Assembly (NCBI RefSeq): GCF_037975245.1
Contig: NC_092574.1
Location: 5,884,713 to 5,948,712 of the forward strand
Direction: 5' to 3'
DNA length: 64,000 nucleotides
Source: Apostichopus japonicus
Lineage: Eukaryota; Echinodermata; Holothuroidea; Aspidochirotida; Stichopodidae
The translations under genes were made by a program, and so were the position numbers. A model generated the notes under the pieces. The model saw nothing but the letters and a program-made list of their open reading frames with translations. It was not told where the DNA came from and did not search any database. Shown here piece by piece: positions 25,001-35,915 of the stretch; positions within the stretch are counted from its first letter, which is position 1; the number at the start of each line of letters is the position of its first letter.

Positions 25001-27800
25001 AACAGCATTGAAAACATTATGGAGGACATTGCACTGCCAAGTTTAAATAAATTTAGGTGTGTACATTGTTTAATACCTTTCATGATGTAAGGCAACCAGC
25101 TGCTTGCACTGTTTTCACATTTGACACTGTTCAAAGATCTCCCCTCCCCCTTCCACTCGTCCTCCCCCCCACCCCCACCCCATCATCTTCTGTGGTATGC
25201 AGGCAGTTTGTCTGACAGATCTTGAGACTGAAATCAATGTTAACTCCTCTCTTCCCCTCCCCCCTCCCCTCACCAATCTTGACCTTTCGCATCCCCATCC
25301 TTGTTCTTTGCTCTCACATATATCTGTATCTCTACCCTGATTTGCTTGTTGATTTTCTTTGCAGGCGAATGTCGGGGATTCTCGTGGTATCGTCAGCGTT
25401 TCAGGCCATGCGAGGGCGTTATCGCAAGACCACAAGCCCTGCCTGGAAGAGGAATCCAATAGAATTGTAGCAGCTGGGGGTTGGGTGGAATTCAACAGGG
25501 TTAATGGTAAGTACAACCATTCGCTAAAAGATCTCGTCATGAGGAGGGAGGAGAGGGGGAGGGGGAGGGGGAGGGGGAGGGGGGACCCAGATGGAGAGGG
25601 GTTCTAGTGGGCTGTAGACTATAACTGTTAAAGGTCGTGTTATAGGTGGCATCTATGTAAGTGCAGCATACACAAGCGTTACATGAGAGAACAGGAGCTT
25701 TGCAAACAAGACAGCAAAAGCAGATCTTTGGAGTGTGGTAGTCTCCCTGGACCACTGTGTGGAGTGGAATTATGCTGCTGTTTTATACAACAATTTGTTA
25801 ATACCCGGAAGTCAGGTTAACTTGGGGCTGCTATCAGCATTGAAGCTTCGTCAACTGTGGTGCACCATTAAGTTTAATCATAGAAGGTGTGGTTACCAAA
25901 AGCTGTCAGCAGATAGATCTATTACCTTGTTACCGTGGCATTACAAAGTGATAGTTTGCACATGTCCTGTCAAAGGGAAAATTGGTCTGCGGTTTAGGTA
26001 GCCTAATACTTTTAACTCTATGTCGGAAACTGAGGCCTAAGCTTAAGAGAATTAGACATTTATCTCATTTTGAGTTGCCAACATTGGTATACCACACTGC
26101 ATTTGGTCCACATTTGTTACACTCTGAATGTAAAATTCTGTTCTTTTTTTTTCTTTTTCTCAGGGAATCTAGCCTTGTCAAGAGCTTTAGGAGATTTTAT
26201 TTTTAAAAGAAATGAGAGTAAAAGGCCAGAGGAACAAATTGTTACAGGTGAGTGAGCTAACCTGCAAGTCAACTGGACAGTGCAACCGTTTTATGCTACC
26301 TTGTGATGGTCTCGGTTTTATATGGTTTTATAAAGACCATAATACATAAGAACTGTGAAACCATGCCAAACCGAGTTAGAAATATCTGGTAATGTATAAA
26401 TCGTATTACCTGATGATGTGGTGAATTTTTGTGGGGAAATGTGACCTACCTGTAAATAGCAACCACAAGTTTGAATAGAGCCAGTACCTAGCATGATGGA
26501 TTGGAGTGTGCACTTTCTTAGTGAACGAGCACTGAATATGAGGTGCTCATCAATAAAAAACGTTTGTGACCAATTTTGCATTCCAAAACCTACCAGGTTG
26601 CTGATGGGACTGCAACCATCTTGTTAGTGTTAGCAGCATGGGAGACTACATTTAGGAGAAGAGGTACATTATATTAGTATCGTTAGCCATTAGCTGCCAT
26701 TGTTTTGTTTGCCTTTTCCCGAGGTACGGTTTTGTACGAATGTGATACTAAATAGTATTTCTACCAACTGATTGTTAACTACAATATGCTATAATACACT
26801 CACATAATTCCTTCTGTGCTATCAACGTTCTGTTCTAATTCACTCACATGATTCATTCTGTAACTGTCAACGTTCTGTTCTCATTCCGTTCTTCGTTTGT
26901 TTTTTCTTCTCACAGCTCTTCCAGATATTACTGTCACTGAGATCACCCCAGAGACTGAGTTCTTGGTGCTCGCTTGCGACGGAATCTGGGACGTTCTCAC
27001 CAACCAAGAAGTAGTGGATTTTATCCGTCCAAGGATAGCACAGAAGATGGATCCAGAACAGGTTAATAATAAAAATATTTAAAAAAAGAAAGAAATTGTT
27101 CCATTTCATTTTGAAGATCAGTTTGAATGTATTATGGGAATGATGATCCGTGAAAAGTGGAAGATTTTAAGAAATACCATATCTGTGAAAAATATCACAT
27201 AAAGGATATGTTGCTAAATTCTTGCAGTTTCATTTGACCGAGTTGAATCCCAACGTTTAGGAAACCATTTTGCAACACCATGTTATGATTGAGGATTACA
27301 CCAGCTTGTAACAAGCCTTTTATATGAAATAACTTTTCAGAGAATTCTTGAGGTATACAGCTACTCTTTACTCATTTCCCTCTCCAGTCTTGCTCTTGGG
27401 TCAGCCCCTTATGAGAAGGATGGGGAGGGGATGAGGGGGGGGGGGAAGAGGGAATAGTCACTTTAGTTAATGACCATATAGTCCTGTCGATGTGAATAAG
27501 CTTTATTTAGTCTTTAGTGACCGAATACACTTCTCCTTCCGGTTCTCAGCTGACCTACGAATTCTTCCTTTTTCTATCCCTCACCTGCAGATTTGCGAGG
27601 AACTAATGACCAGGTGCCTAGCTCCGGACTGCCAGATGGGAGGCCTGGGCTGTGATAACATGACCGTAGTACTAGTTAGTCTTTTACACAACAAAACCTA
27701 TGAAGATTTAGCACATAAGTGTACCCAAACAAAAGCAGCGAAACCTCCCTGGTCCGAGGGGAAGATCACACAACAAAAAGACCCTAAACCTGCCCTGTGA
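22050..27800 (+). CDS. PP2C-family (PPM) Ser/Thr protein phosphatase, 8 coding exons, 324 aa
   Basis: A metal-dependent protein phosphatase that removes phosphate from Ser/Thr residues. Coding exons: 22050-22152, 22837-22920, 23682-23813, 24693-24766, 25365-25506, 26164-26247, 26916-27061, 27591-27800; all junctions are GT-AG and the joined frame is uninterrupted. PP2C motifs: R33 and M36-E37-D38 (GWRINMEDAH), D59-G60 in VYDGHGG, GDSR at 135-138, LSRALGD, D228 in LACDGIWD, and D277 in GLGCDNMT. These cover the usual phosphate- and metal-binding residues. It starts MGQTLSEP, so Gly2 with Ser6 fits N-myristoylation and membrane attachment. The closest family I recall is the nematode T23F11.1/PPM-2 type, related to PPM1A/B/G. 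A splice acceptor at 22011-22013 implies an upstream untranslated exon. An AG/GTGAGT donor lies 12 nt after the stop. Length and motifs suggest an active enzyme. Confidence 0.95.
23855..24309. mobile_element. Candidate TTAA-flanked MITE in phosphatase intron 3
   Basis: A 455-bp segment begins AGGGGTATGTACGC and ends with the complement of AGGGATGTTCCAC, flanked on both sides by TTAA within TTTTAAAGGG/CCCTTTAAAA. The layout mirrors the 368-bp MITE in this window, but the terminal inverted repeats are short (about 4-8 bp) and no second copy is present here. It could be a related or independent TTAA element, or a coincidence of TTTAAA words. Confidence 0.4.
25550..25705 (+). repeat. Dispersed repeat with GGGGGA tract in phosphatase intron 5
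   Basis: Inverted copy of 19681-19860: GATGGAGAGGGG, TTCTAGTGGGCTGTAGAC, GGTGGCATCTATGTAAGTG and ACATGAGAGAACAGGAGC occur in the same order with few differences. It starts about 45 bp after the exon 5 donor at 25507. Confidence 0.75.
25551..25583 (+). other. G-quadruplex-forming tract on the sense strand of intron 5
   Basis: Four or more runs of four to six G separated by single A residues (GAGGGGGAGGGGGAGGGGGA pattern) lie on the coding strand. Both the non-template DNA and the pre-mRNA could therefore fold into a G-quadruplex close downstream of the exon 5 splice donor. Folding is predicted from the pattern only. Confidence 0.6.
26797..26885 (+). repeat. Two-copy tandem repeat next to the exon 7 acceptor
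   Basis: The 45-bp unit CACTCACATxATTC...TCAACGTTCTGTTCT occurs twice in a row just upstream of the polypyrimidine tract and acceptor of phosphatase exon 7. It lies in intron 6 and may contribute to the branch-point region. No function is shown. Confidence 0.65.
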
Positions 27801-28432
27801 TCTCAGAAGAAGGTGAGTAGTAAGAGGTTGAAGCTGTGGCAATGATGCCATATGGTGGGCACTAGGCTGAGCCAATTATTATTGTTTTCTTAGGCGGTGC
27901 TCTCTTTAAAAGGATTTTCTTGAAGCTGAACCTGATTGCATAGCAAAATTGCTGTAGTTTTTCTGAATCTTTAGGCATAAACCACACGGTCATAGCATTT
28001 TGTATCGCGAAATGTGTCATTTTTTTGGTTAATTTTGTAAATTATGCACCTGGCAATAAGCAGAATGGGATGATGTCAATTGGGATATTTCGGCTGAAAA
28101 TGACTTTGAGGAAAAGAATATTTCTACGAAAAGAATACATTTTGATGAAATTTTGCAATGTGGAATGTTTTTATTCTCTTCAATATAAATTTTACAAATT
28201 TTAATTTTAATTAAACAGGATGACACATAAATCGAACAGTCTTTTACAAGGTAGATTAGGGTGAACGGAAAGCAAACTTTGATGATTGTTAAGGGCCATC
28301 TGTATGGTTTCAGCTTATATAGTGGTTGATTATGACATCCATCTCAATCAGTGATCATATTGACTGCATGCCACCTCGGTCCATCCTGTACATCAAGTTT
28401 AATAGATCTGGAGAAACTATCACAGTAAATAC

Positions 28433-29046
28433 GCGCGTACCATGCATGGAGGGTCATGCGATGTGTTCCAGGGTGTTACTACTATATTACCTTCCCCATT
28501 ACGCATGATGATTTCACCCAACTAGTACGTAAATGTGTATGCGTGCTTAGAGCAGCAGACGACACCCGTTACCTAGCAATAACCATGCCTGTAGCCTAAC
28601 GTGATAGCTATATTCCCTTGGAGCAGCATTAGGCTCTGTTCCATGGAGAATTCCGTGGTTGCACTGAACTAAACATTTCCCCACAGCACCAAACGCTCAC
28701 CCTTGACAACCGTGTAACTACTGATTTGGTTCACACGCAGTGCTTGATGAATACACAACGAGTTATGTACGCGATAAGTAGACGACACTTAACGATGTTC
28801 CAGACGACATTTCCCGCTGCAAGCCCAATGTATCTGTACTTGTTCTGTGCCAGCATGTCTAACATAAGCATATAAGCACTGTTACGTAGACCAGTACCTT
28901 CTTACACCGTTAGTTCCCATGTCCGATCCGTCTTGGTGCAAATCTTTCACGAAGTCACTAACACTGTTCTCGAACTGCTACAGAGAAATATCAGTTTGGT
29001 ACCACCCTGGAACACATCACATGACCCTCCATGCATGGTACGCGAC
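28433..29046. repeat. 45-bp inverted repeat enclosing about 520 bp
   Basis: GCGTACCATGCATGGAGGG followed by TCATGCGATGTGTTCCAGGG at 28435-28474 recurs inverted at 29002-29042 with two or three differences. Weaker similarity continues for some tens of bases outward (around AGATCTGGAG / CAATCTGGAG). It may be a decayed terminal-inverted-repeat element or an inverted duplication. No target duplication was found. Confidence 0.55.
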
Positions 29047-29570
29047 CGCCCAATTAACATGAATCCTCCAGATTGATTAAACTCATTGATCCTGTATGAT
29101 ACCAATTTGAAGTTTGTGTTACAACCACCCCAGCCTAACCGTTTATAACTCTGTTCACAGGTCATTCTATGCTTGACTCATCTCCATGGTTGCTTTAATT
29201 CACAGATCTGTCGTGAAGTATTGCTACATTTGTGTGGGATCGTAATCCTGACCAAAAATTCAAGATTTGCAAAAACAGAACATGGTAAATTCAGACATCG
29301 GGTCAAAAAAAAAATTTGAATCGAGAAGCCCATTGCTGATTATCTTCCTCTTCCGGAGAGAGATGGACTTCTCGGAAGGATCTGCTTGAGTGGAAAATAA
29401 ACCTCAGACCAGTCGGGGTTATTCCACAGGTTTCGGTGAGAACCCACTGCCATTGGATAATCAGTACATACACTTTCTACAGAATCAATCTAGTTAATTA
29501 TAAAATCACACGAGAGTGTGTCTGAACGTATTAAAGCGACCTTTTAATCCAACAGTTTCAAAATAGATCA

Positions 29571-29572
<2 letters not shown>

Positions 29573-29627
<55 letters not shown>

Positions 29628-29654
29628 TATATATATATAAATATATATATATAT
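29573..29654. repeat. AT dinucleotide microsatellite
   Basis: About 80 bp of nearly pure AT repeats, interrupted by two AAAT/TAAA steps near the right end. Confidence 0.95.
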
Positions 29655-32154
29655 CACTGATCACGGTTCATCAGAACAAGCTTGGCAGGTGTTATCTTTT
29701 CAATACAAAGAGCAATGCTTAACAGGTTTGGAAGGAAAAAAGAGGGCAAGGTTTTAAACATCTTTGAATCCTGTGTCAAGTCTTTCAGGAGTTTTACACA
29801 CCTGCTGTTAAGGAGGCAGTTTTGGCCTCTCCTTCTTTTGGTGCAATCTCTTATGAAATTGTAGGAAGATGTGTCATGGAGAAGCCACGGTTGGTCTTAT
29901 GTATCCCGTCCACTGCTAGCCTGTCCTGGCAGAATGCTCTCTGCATTGGTCTGGTCTGGTCTGATGTGAGCAATAATATTACAAATTATGCACATAAAAA
30001 TGGATGATATTAAAACTGTATCAGAGAGAGAGAGGAGCAGCTTATTGATTCTTAGCCCTGATATTAATGTCTGACAAGAGTTTTAGCAAAGTTAATAAAT
30101 TGATTGGAACTTTTAGGGGTATCACCATTTACTATACGGGTACACTATCTTTGGGGTATTCTTTGTATTACCATTACCTCCGTTGATTTTGGCATCTTCA
30201 GTAAAAACAGATGCAGATTTTGTTATTCAAAGTTTTATTCAGAAACAGTATACACACAAAATTGGTCAAATCCACACAGTTATGCTCTTTTATCAGTTTG
30301 GACTAAGTGAATGGTTTACAATTGTAGTGCCATGGGGGGGGGGGGGGGGGTCAGACATATCCATCACTTTTAGTTAAGATTAATAATACCCATACCAAGG
30401 ATGTGGGTTATTTCCTCTCCCCTCAGACAAGAACTGTCCTGTCCTTCCCTTGATCTTGTGGGTGAGAATTAACTACCAGTTCCTCAGATAAGGACTACCA
30501 TGCCAATACAATTGGCAGAGGTGATAATAATACCCATCACTTAAGCCAGGGTAGAAGGAGAGGGGTGGGGCAGGGTGGGGGGGAGGTGTGGACTGTTCAG
30601 GTGGGATTAAATAAATAATAATTTAACCTCTCTCTATCCTTTACTAAATTTCAAGGGATTATCTCCTGTGGAAACCCTAGCTGGTCCTTCTCAGAGAATG
30701 GTAATGAGCTATTATTAAGTGGGTGGTATCTTATCCAGAAATTGAGTAATATAAAAAGGAAGCTGCTATATGGTGGTTTACACACACTAAGTAATAAAAT
30801 GGTACAGACATTCTGAGCTAGTGAACCTTACCTGAAGGTTTCAGGCGCACATTTGAAACTTGCTTCTTCTACAGTATCATGGCAATATAATCGAAATGCT
30901 CTTGGGGGGAATTCTTTAAGTGTTTCTTCTTCCAAAAGGGGTAACATATATACGCTTCTCTCATTAATGAGTTTATATTAGCCATCAACAGCGCCAGGTA
31001 TTTAAGTATGAACTACCGGGATTAATTCCTCACATGGAATTTATCTGTTTGAGGTAATTCCTAGTGGAGTATTCTTAGAAGAGAGTAACCCACCACACAT
31101 TCGTAACTAGCCACGTACAGTCTAAATAATAACATCATCGATACCGCTGTCCTGTTGTCCAAAATGGTCGTATTAGCGCAGTATAAATTGAAGCTTGTGC
31201 ACAAAACATAAGATAGTGCGCAAGATCGCCCGCCGTAGAACCGTACGATCTGTGTTAGACCCTGGCCTACGAAACATTCTCCGAGTGTGAATGAGCTGCG
31301 CTTGAATTATTTGCCCGAAAAAAGTTGCTTTTTAGATCGCATTGCTTGGTTCTTAAAACACCTTGAAAGAAGTTTTCCATGTGTCTTTTGTTTACTTTGT
31401 TTTGCATGTTTACAGAAGTCAGTCTAAACAATGCCAAATATATGTTTTTTTTTTGTTTTTTTTCGACAAAAAAAAAATTAAATACTGTAGAAATAGTAAT
31501 AGAGTAAAAATAAGGCCAAAAAAAAGAAAAATGATTGTAAGGATAAAATATATTATCAGGGATATTGCAATAGCAGAATTTCAGTAACAGGGGACCTTCT
31601 CTTCTGGTTGTTTGATTTTTCATTTCCTTCATCTTCTTTTTTTCATTTTTTTTTTTTTTTTTTGCCATGTCCTTATTGTCAGTGGGAAGGGAAGAAAAAA
31701 ATAAAAAAGTAGTAAATGAACTATTAAAATGATATATTTAGTGCCTGTCATTGATGTAGACCCCTAGTGCATATTAAACAGAAAGTAAGATCAATAAAAA
31801 GGCTGGGGGGGGGAGGAGGGGTGGAGAGGGGGTGTTTTGTAGAGAGTTCAAAGAAATGGTTCGTGTGGCACTGGTAGCCTGCATTTATGGTTTCCAACCG
31901 AGTTTGTAATATCTAGCTTCGAGTTATTTCTTAAACTTACCTCTAATCCTGTGGCTTACACAGACAAGGTGACCTGGTACCATTCCTTCAGTACCGATGC
32001 GGGATAAACCAGTAAAGCCGATTAACTTTAAGGGTACCGGTGGTATATCTTTTAAAATAGATTTAGGCACAGCTGAAGATTGAGTCTGTTTTACTCAGGC
32101 ATTATTGACAATCTGGCATTATCTTTCTTTTCTTCTAAACTCTCCTTCAAACAG

Positions 32155-32365
32155 CAGTAGTTTTACTTCATGTAAACAACCAAAACATGAAGCAAAAGAT
32201 GAAAATCCCTACGTCATTTGTGTCTAACATACTCCATGTAAACAACCCAGCATACATGCAAAAGATGAAAATCCCTACGTCATTTGTGTCTAACATACTT
32301 CATGTAAACAACCCAGCTTACATGCAAAAAAGGATAGTTCTTACGGCATTTCTGTCTAACATACT
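32155..32365 (+). repeat. 66-bp tandem repeat, three copies
   Basis: The phrase GATGAAAATCCCTACG followed by TCATTTGTGTCTAACATAC recurs with an exact 66-bp period (CATTTGTGTC at 32215 and 32281, CATTTCTGTC at 32347). The third copy is more diverged. Because 66 is a multiple of three, a 60-codon frame with a 22-residue repeat stays open. I consider it non-coding, since it has no context or family. Confidence 0.85.
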
Positions 32366-32830
32366 TTAATTGCACTGCTAACGTATTATTACCAAAAAGT
32401 GTGTATGAATTAAAGTGTTGTTTATGATGGGAGAGAGAGATTTTGTTAGTTAAGCCACATTTCCTAATGAATAATCATTAATTACAGGTTCTATGAAACA
32501 ACATTAAAATAGGACCAGTGATGATGTCACATTAACATCTGCACATTAACACACTAACACCTGTGCACATTTCTCATCATATCCAAAAGTTCACATCGTA
32601 TGAATTCTAAGACGATAGTTGCTGGCTTAAGCTTCTTTTGTGTTTGGACTGGTCCAGCATTTGACTTGTTTGAACTTTGAAAGCTGAAAATGTTTAGTGA
32701 CTTTTTTTCTGAAAGTGGTTTTGCACAATTTTTGTCTTGAATTGTGGTTTACAAACTACGTATTAAAAATGATCAAATTGTAAGCACTTTATGATGCATG
32801 CGTGTTGTTAGCTACTACTCATCAAAATAA

Positions 32831-33045
32831 ATGCCAGAACCAGTCAGAATTTGATGATTTAACTAATTTCATCAGTCACTGATCAATCAATTTGGCTTTG
32901 TGTATGCCAGAACCAATCAGAATTGATAATATAAATAGGTCATCAGTCACTAACCAATCAATTGGCTTTGTGTATGCCATAACCAATCAGAATTGATTAT
33001 ATACATAGTTCCTCAGTCATTAACCAATCAGTTTGGCTCTGATTT
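32831..33045 (+). repeat. 70-73-bp tandem repeat, three copies, with CCAAT motifs
   Basis: Three imperfect copies start at ATGCCAGAACC/ATGCCATAACC (32831, 32904, 32974). Copies two and three have CCAATCAG near the start, and all three have a CAATCAxTTTGGC-like sequence near the end, so CCAAT-type pentamers recur in both orientations. The last copy ends near 33045. No gene start is visible nearby. Confidence 0.8.
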
Positions 33046-34597
33046 TATGGTGATAGTGTAACCTGGTAAGATCATCGTGTTGAATGTTATTATACTTCTC
33101 CATTCTGCGGATACATTTTACCAAGGTTCACCTTACACAAGCTGTGACACACTCTCGGTTGTCAATAAAGACAATAAAGTTTGGTGTTTTTTGTTTCATT
33201 TAGTAATTGTTTGTATTCAAATTTGGTGAGTAATTACCATAAAACTGTGGCAGTAAAAGAGATAGTAGAGGGAGGGGAAGACCCAATAAGAAAAAAAAAC
33301 TGATGTGTCTTTTTATTCCAGGAGTCACATATAATATGTTAGGTTTTATCTTCAATACCAGTAACAGTATGTGATCTAACCTATCATACTTTCCCACATA
33401 ATAAAATGCACTAATCATTTAGCTAAAATGTTTATCGACAGGTTTTCTCACACATTTCTTTTACTATTGTTTACTGTTTATTTCACATATGATAAGTGTG
33501 GTGTAGTAGTCATACACACAGACTACCATGTATCTGTTTTTCCTTTGGAATCAAATACATTTGATTAAATAAATAAAAAAAAAGATAAAATCCAAAAACA
33601 GTTCAGTAAGACTAAACATGCAAATATTATTTAAATCATAAAGATATTCATGTTGTCATTCAGGAGTTTTACTTCATTCAAAACCAAAAATAAAAAGAAT
33701 AAAGAAAAAAATATATATATGATGACAAAAAAAAAATTAAAACACCATTTTGAGAGCACACCCATTACATTCTTTTATTTGTAGTGTTCCTGTGTTATTT
33801 TTATTATATTATGTTCAAAGCACATAACCATTCACTGGATTGAGCAAATTGTTGAACTGCACAATGACTGCTTGTGGTTCATTTAGTATTTGAATGACTT
33901 GTTGAAGGCTACCACTATCAGACATTCATATGGAACTGATTATAATGCTTTGTGCAGGTAATTATCATACAATAATACTGATCAATCATAATTCTTAAAT
34001 CAAGTTTTAAGGATCGGTAATATTAAGAAATGGTAGGTTTTTATACTACAAACTAGCTTTTTCTCTGTAATAAGTTCCACAACTTAAATTATTTGGAAAA
34101 GTTGTGCAGAATTGGTAATTTATTGGGATAACGGTTTTAAGGAAAAAAAGGGCATTGAATTTAAAGTGGAGAAGTCGAAACAGACTTGTATCGTGTGTGT
34201 ATATCTCGAGGAGTTACATTAAGTGACGTGACCTGCTGATGTCTAGTCACGTCTAGTTCACTCGTGGATTCTTAAGCCTAGTATGCAAACCTTTTTGAGC
34301 GTGTTCCCAGTTTGTGACCTGTATCCACCTTATTAATTCCAAGATTCTTCTCTGTATATAATTCACATCTGCCCACGGTGTGATAATAATAATTCATGTT
34401 CAATGCAGTGATAGATGATGCAAAATACACTGAGAGATAAAAGACACTCTTCTTCATTCTGTTCTTTTCTCGACGACGACGTTCTTTAATTTCACGTTTT
34501 TTTATGCAGACCATACATCCACCACCAGATAGATGAAAGACAATTGTAGTGGAAAAATACGACAAATCAATATTCAGTAAGAAAATAACAATGTTAA

Positions 34598-34964
34598 AGG
34601 CATTGAAGACTCGCCCAAACCGCGTGCGGCCATCTGAAAAAGTTGACTTTCCTTTGCTTGCAAACTTGTGACGTTTTGTTCATGTCGCTACAAAATGCAG
34701 ACAGTACAGTAATGAAACGTGATACCTTATTATCTTTAGCTGGACCTGAGATGTCCATCGCTGTATCGTTTGTACACTGTGCTGTGGGTATTGACCGCAG
34801 CTGTATGTACTGACTGTACACTAGTGTCTAATTACCGATGGTAGCAAGCTGTGTGTGTATTTTCTGGGATTGATGGTGGTGTCAAACACTTCTGTTACAC
34901 CTCATTCGAAACTAGGTCAGATTACCGGCATTAGACGTTCTTTTTGCGCGAGTCTTCACACCCT
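34598..34964. mobile_element. 367-bp MITE with TTAA target site, copy 2
   Basis: Same termini and internal sequence as the element at 21602-21969, with a handful of substitutions and small indels. It is flanked by TTAA at 34594-34597 and 34965-34968. It lies between the phosphatase and GHDC genes. The right end is GCGAGTCTTCACACCCT, and the left end AGGCATTGAAGACTCGCC. Confidence 0.88.
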
Positions 34965-34968
34965 TTAA

Positions 34969-35915
34969 CAGTTATCGAAATGACCAGAAAGTGTTTACGT
35001 GTCCATGAGATATATTTAGGTCTTTCTCGGATACAGAACCAGACGATACTCTTGTGGTCATCAGTTATGAATCTGAAAGGCAAGGAATCTGTAGAGCATT
35101 TATTCAGCATGGAAGGAAAAGTTTCCACTACTTCGCAACAAGTCTTTAACATTGTAATTACTGATAATGGAAAGATGGCAGTCAATTGATTTGGTCCATA
35201 ATTGTCAATTAATTAATCAAATTTGCAGCTTTTTCTAAAGCTTAGTCCCAAAAGAACAATAATTGCATATTGAGTAGAAAAATATGCTGACCCATGAAAG
35301 ACTACAAGTATGAATATTTGTGATAATAACTAATTAATTAATGAAGCGATGATTGAATAAGTCCAAGATTTTATTTGATATTGTTTAAGAATATTAAAAA
35401 TATCAGATGAAAACTGGCAAAGAAGCTATTAAGCTTGAACAATATTCCACAGAGTCCATCCACAAAAATTAAATTTATCAAAATAAATGACTTTAATAAG
35501 AGTGAAATTAAGCATAGTTATAATTCAAAAACTATACTTAAATAAGATGAAACCCATGTTACCTTAAATATCTTCAAGACATGTGAATATATATATATAT
35601 AATTCATAAACAACCTATGTACCCTAGAAGACACCCACCCACATTCCAAATACCAATTGACCCAATAGTTTCTTCAGTCATTACGGTTCTTTTGGTCTTC
35701 GTATGGTACTTAAACCCAAGCAAACAAAGACAAAACCATTCATCCCAAAAAATTCTGCCTTTTCCATCCTGATACTGAATCATAAATAGTTCCAGGAACC
35801 ACCTTACCCTCTTAATACCAATTCATACCCACTTACCAACGTATGGCCCTTCTTGTACTGAATGCAGTACCAACCATACCCTCACCAGACACATGCAGGC
35901 ACATTTTGGTTGCTT
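34969..35915. other. 3' flank of the GHDC gene
   Basis: No coding sequence was recognised. On the minus strand, an AATAAA hexamer (TTTATT at 35370-35375 on plus) lies about 540 bp beyond the GHDC stop and is a possible polyadenylation signal. A short AT microsatellite is at 35588-35602. Confidence 0.4.

Larger units (their letters stand above)
27801..34597. other. Intergenic DNA between the phosphatase and GHDC genes
   Basis: The first part presumably contains the phosphatase 3' untranslated region, possibly with an intron (donor-like AG/GTGAGT at 27813). No coding exon was recognised. A less AT-rich stretch at 28540-29000 has no protein-like frame. G homopolymers occur near 30335-30350 and 31805-31813. 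A poly-T/poly-A rich stretch lies at 31440-31720. Bounded repeats inside this interval are listed separately. Confidence 0.45.

Noticed and set aside
25115-25755. Glycine/arginine- and proline/serine-rich frames around the G-rich tract
   Set aside because: Composition comes from GGGGGA/CCCCCT repeats inside phosphatase intron 5 and across exon 5.
31267-31668. 133-codon minus-strand frame beginning MAKKKKKNEKKK
   Set aside because: Driven by poly-A/poly-T tracts; no splice or start context and no recognisable domain.
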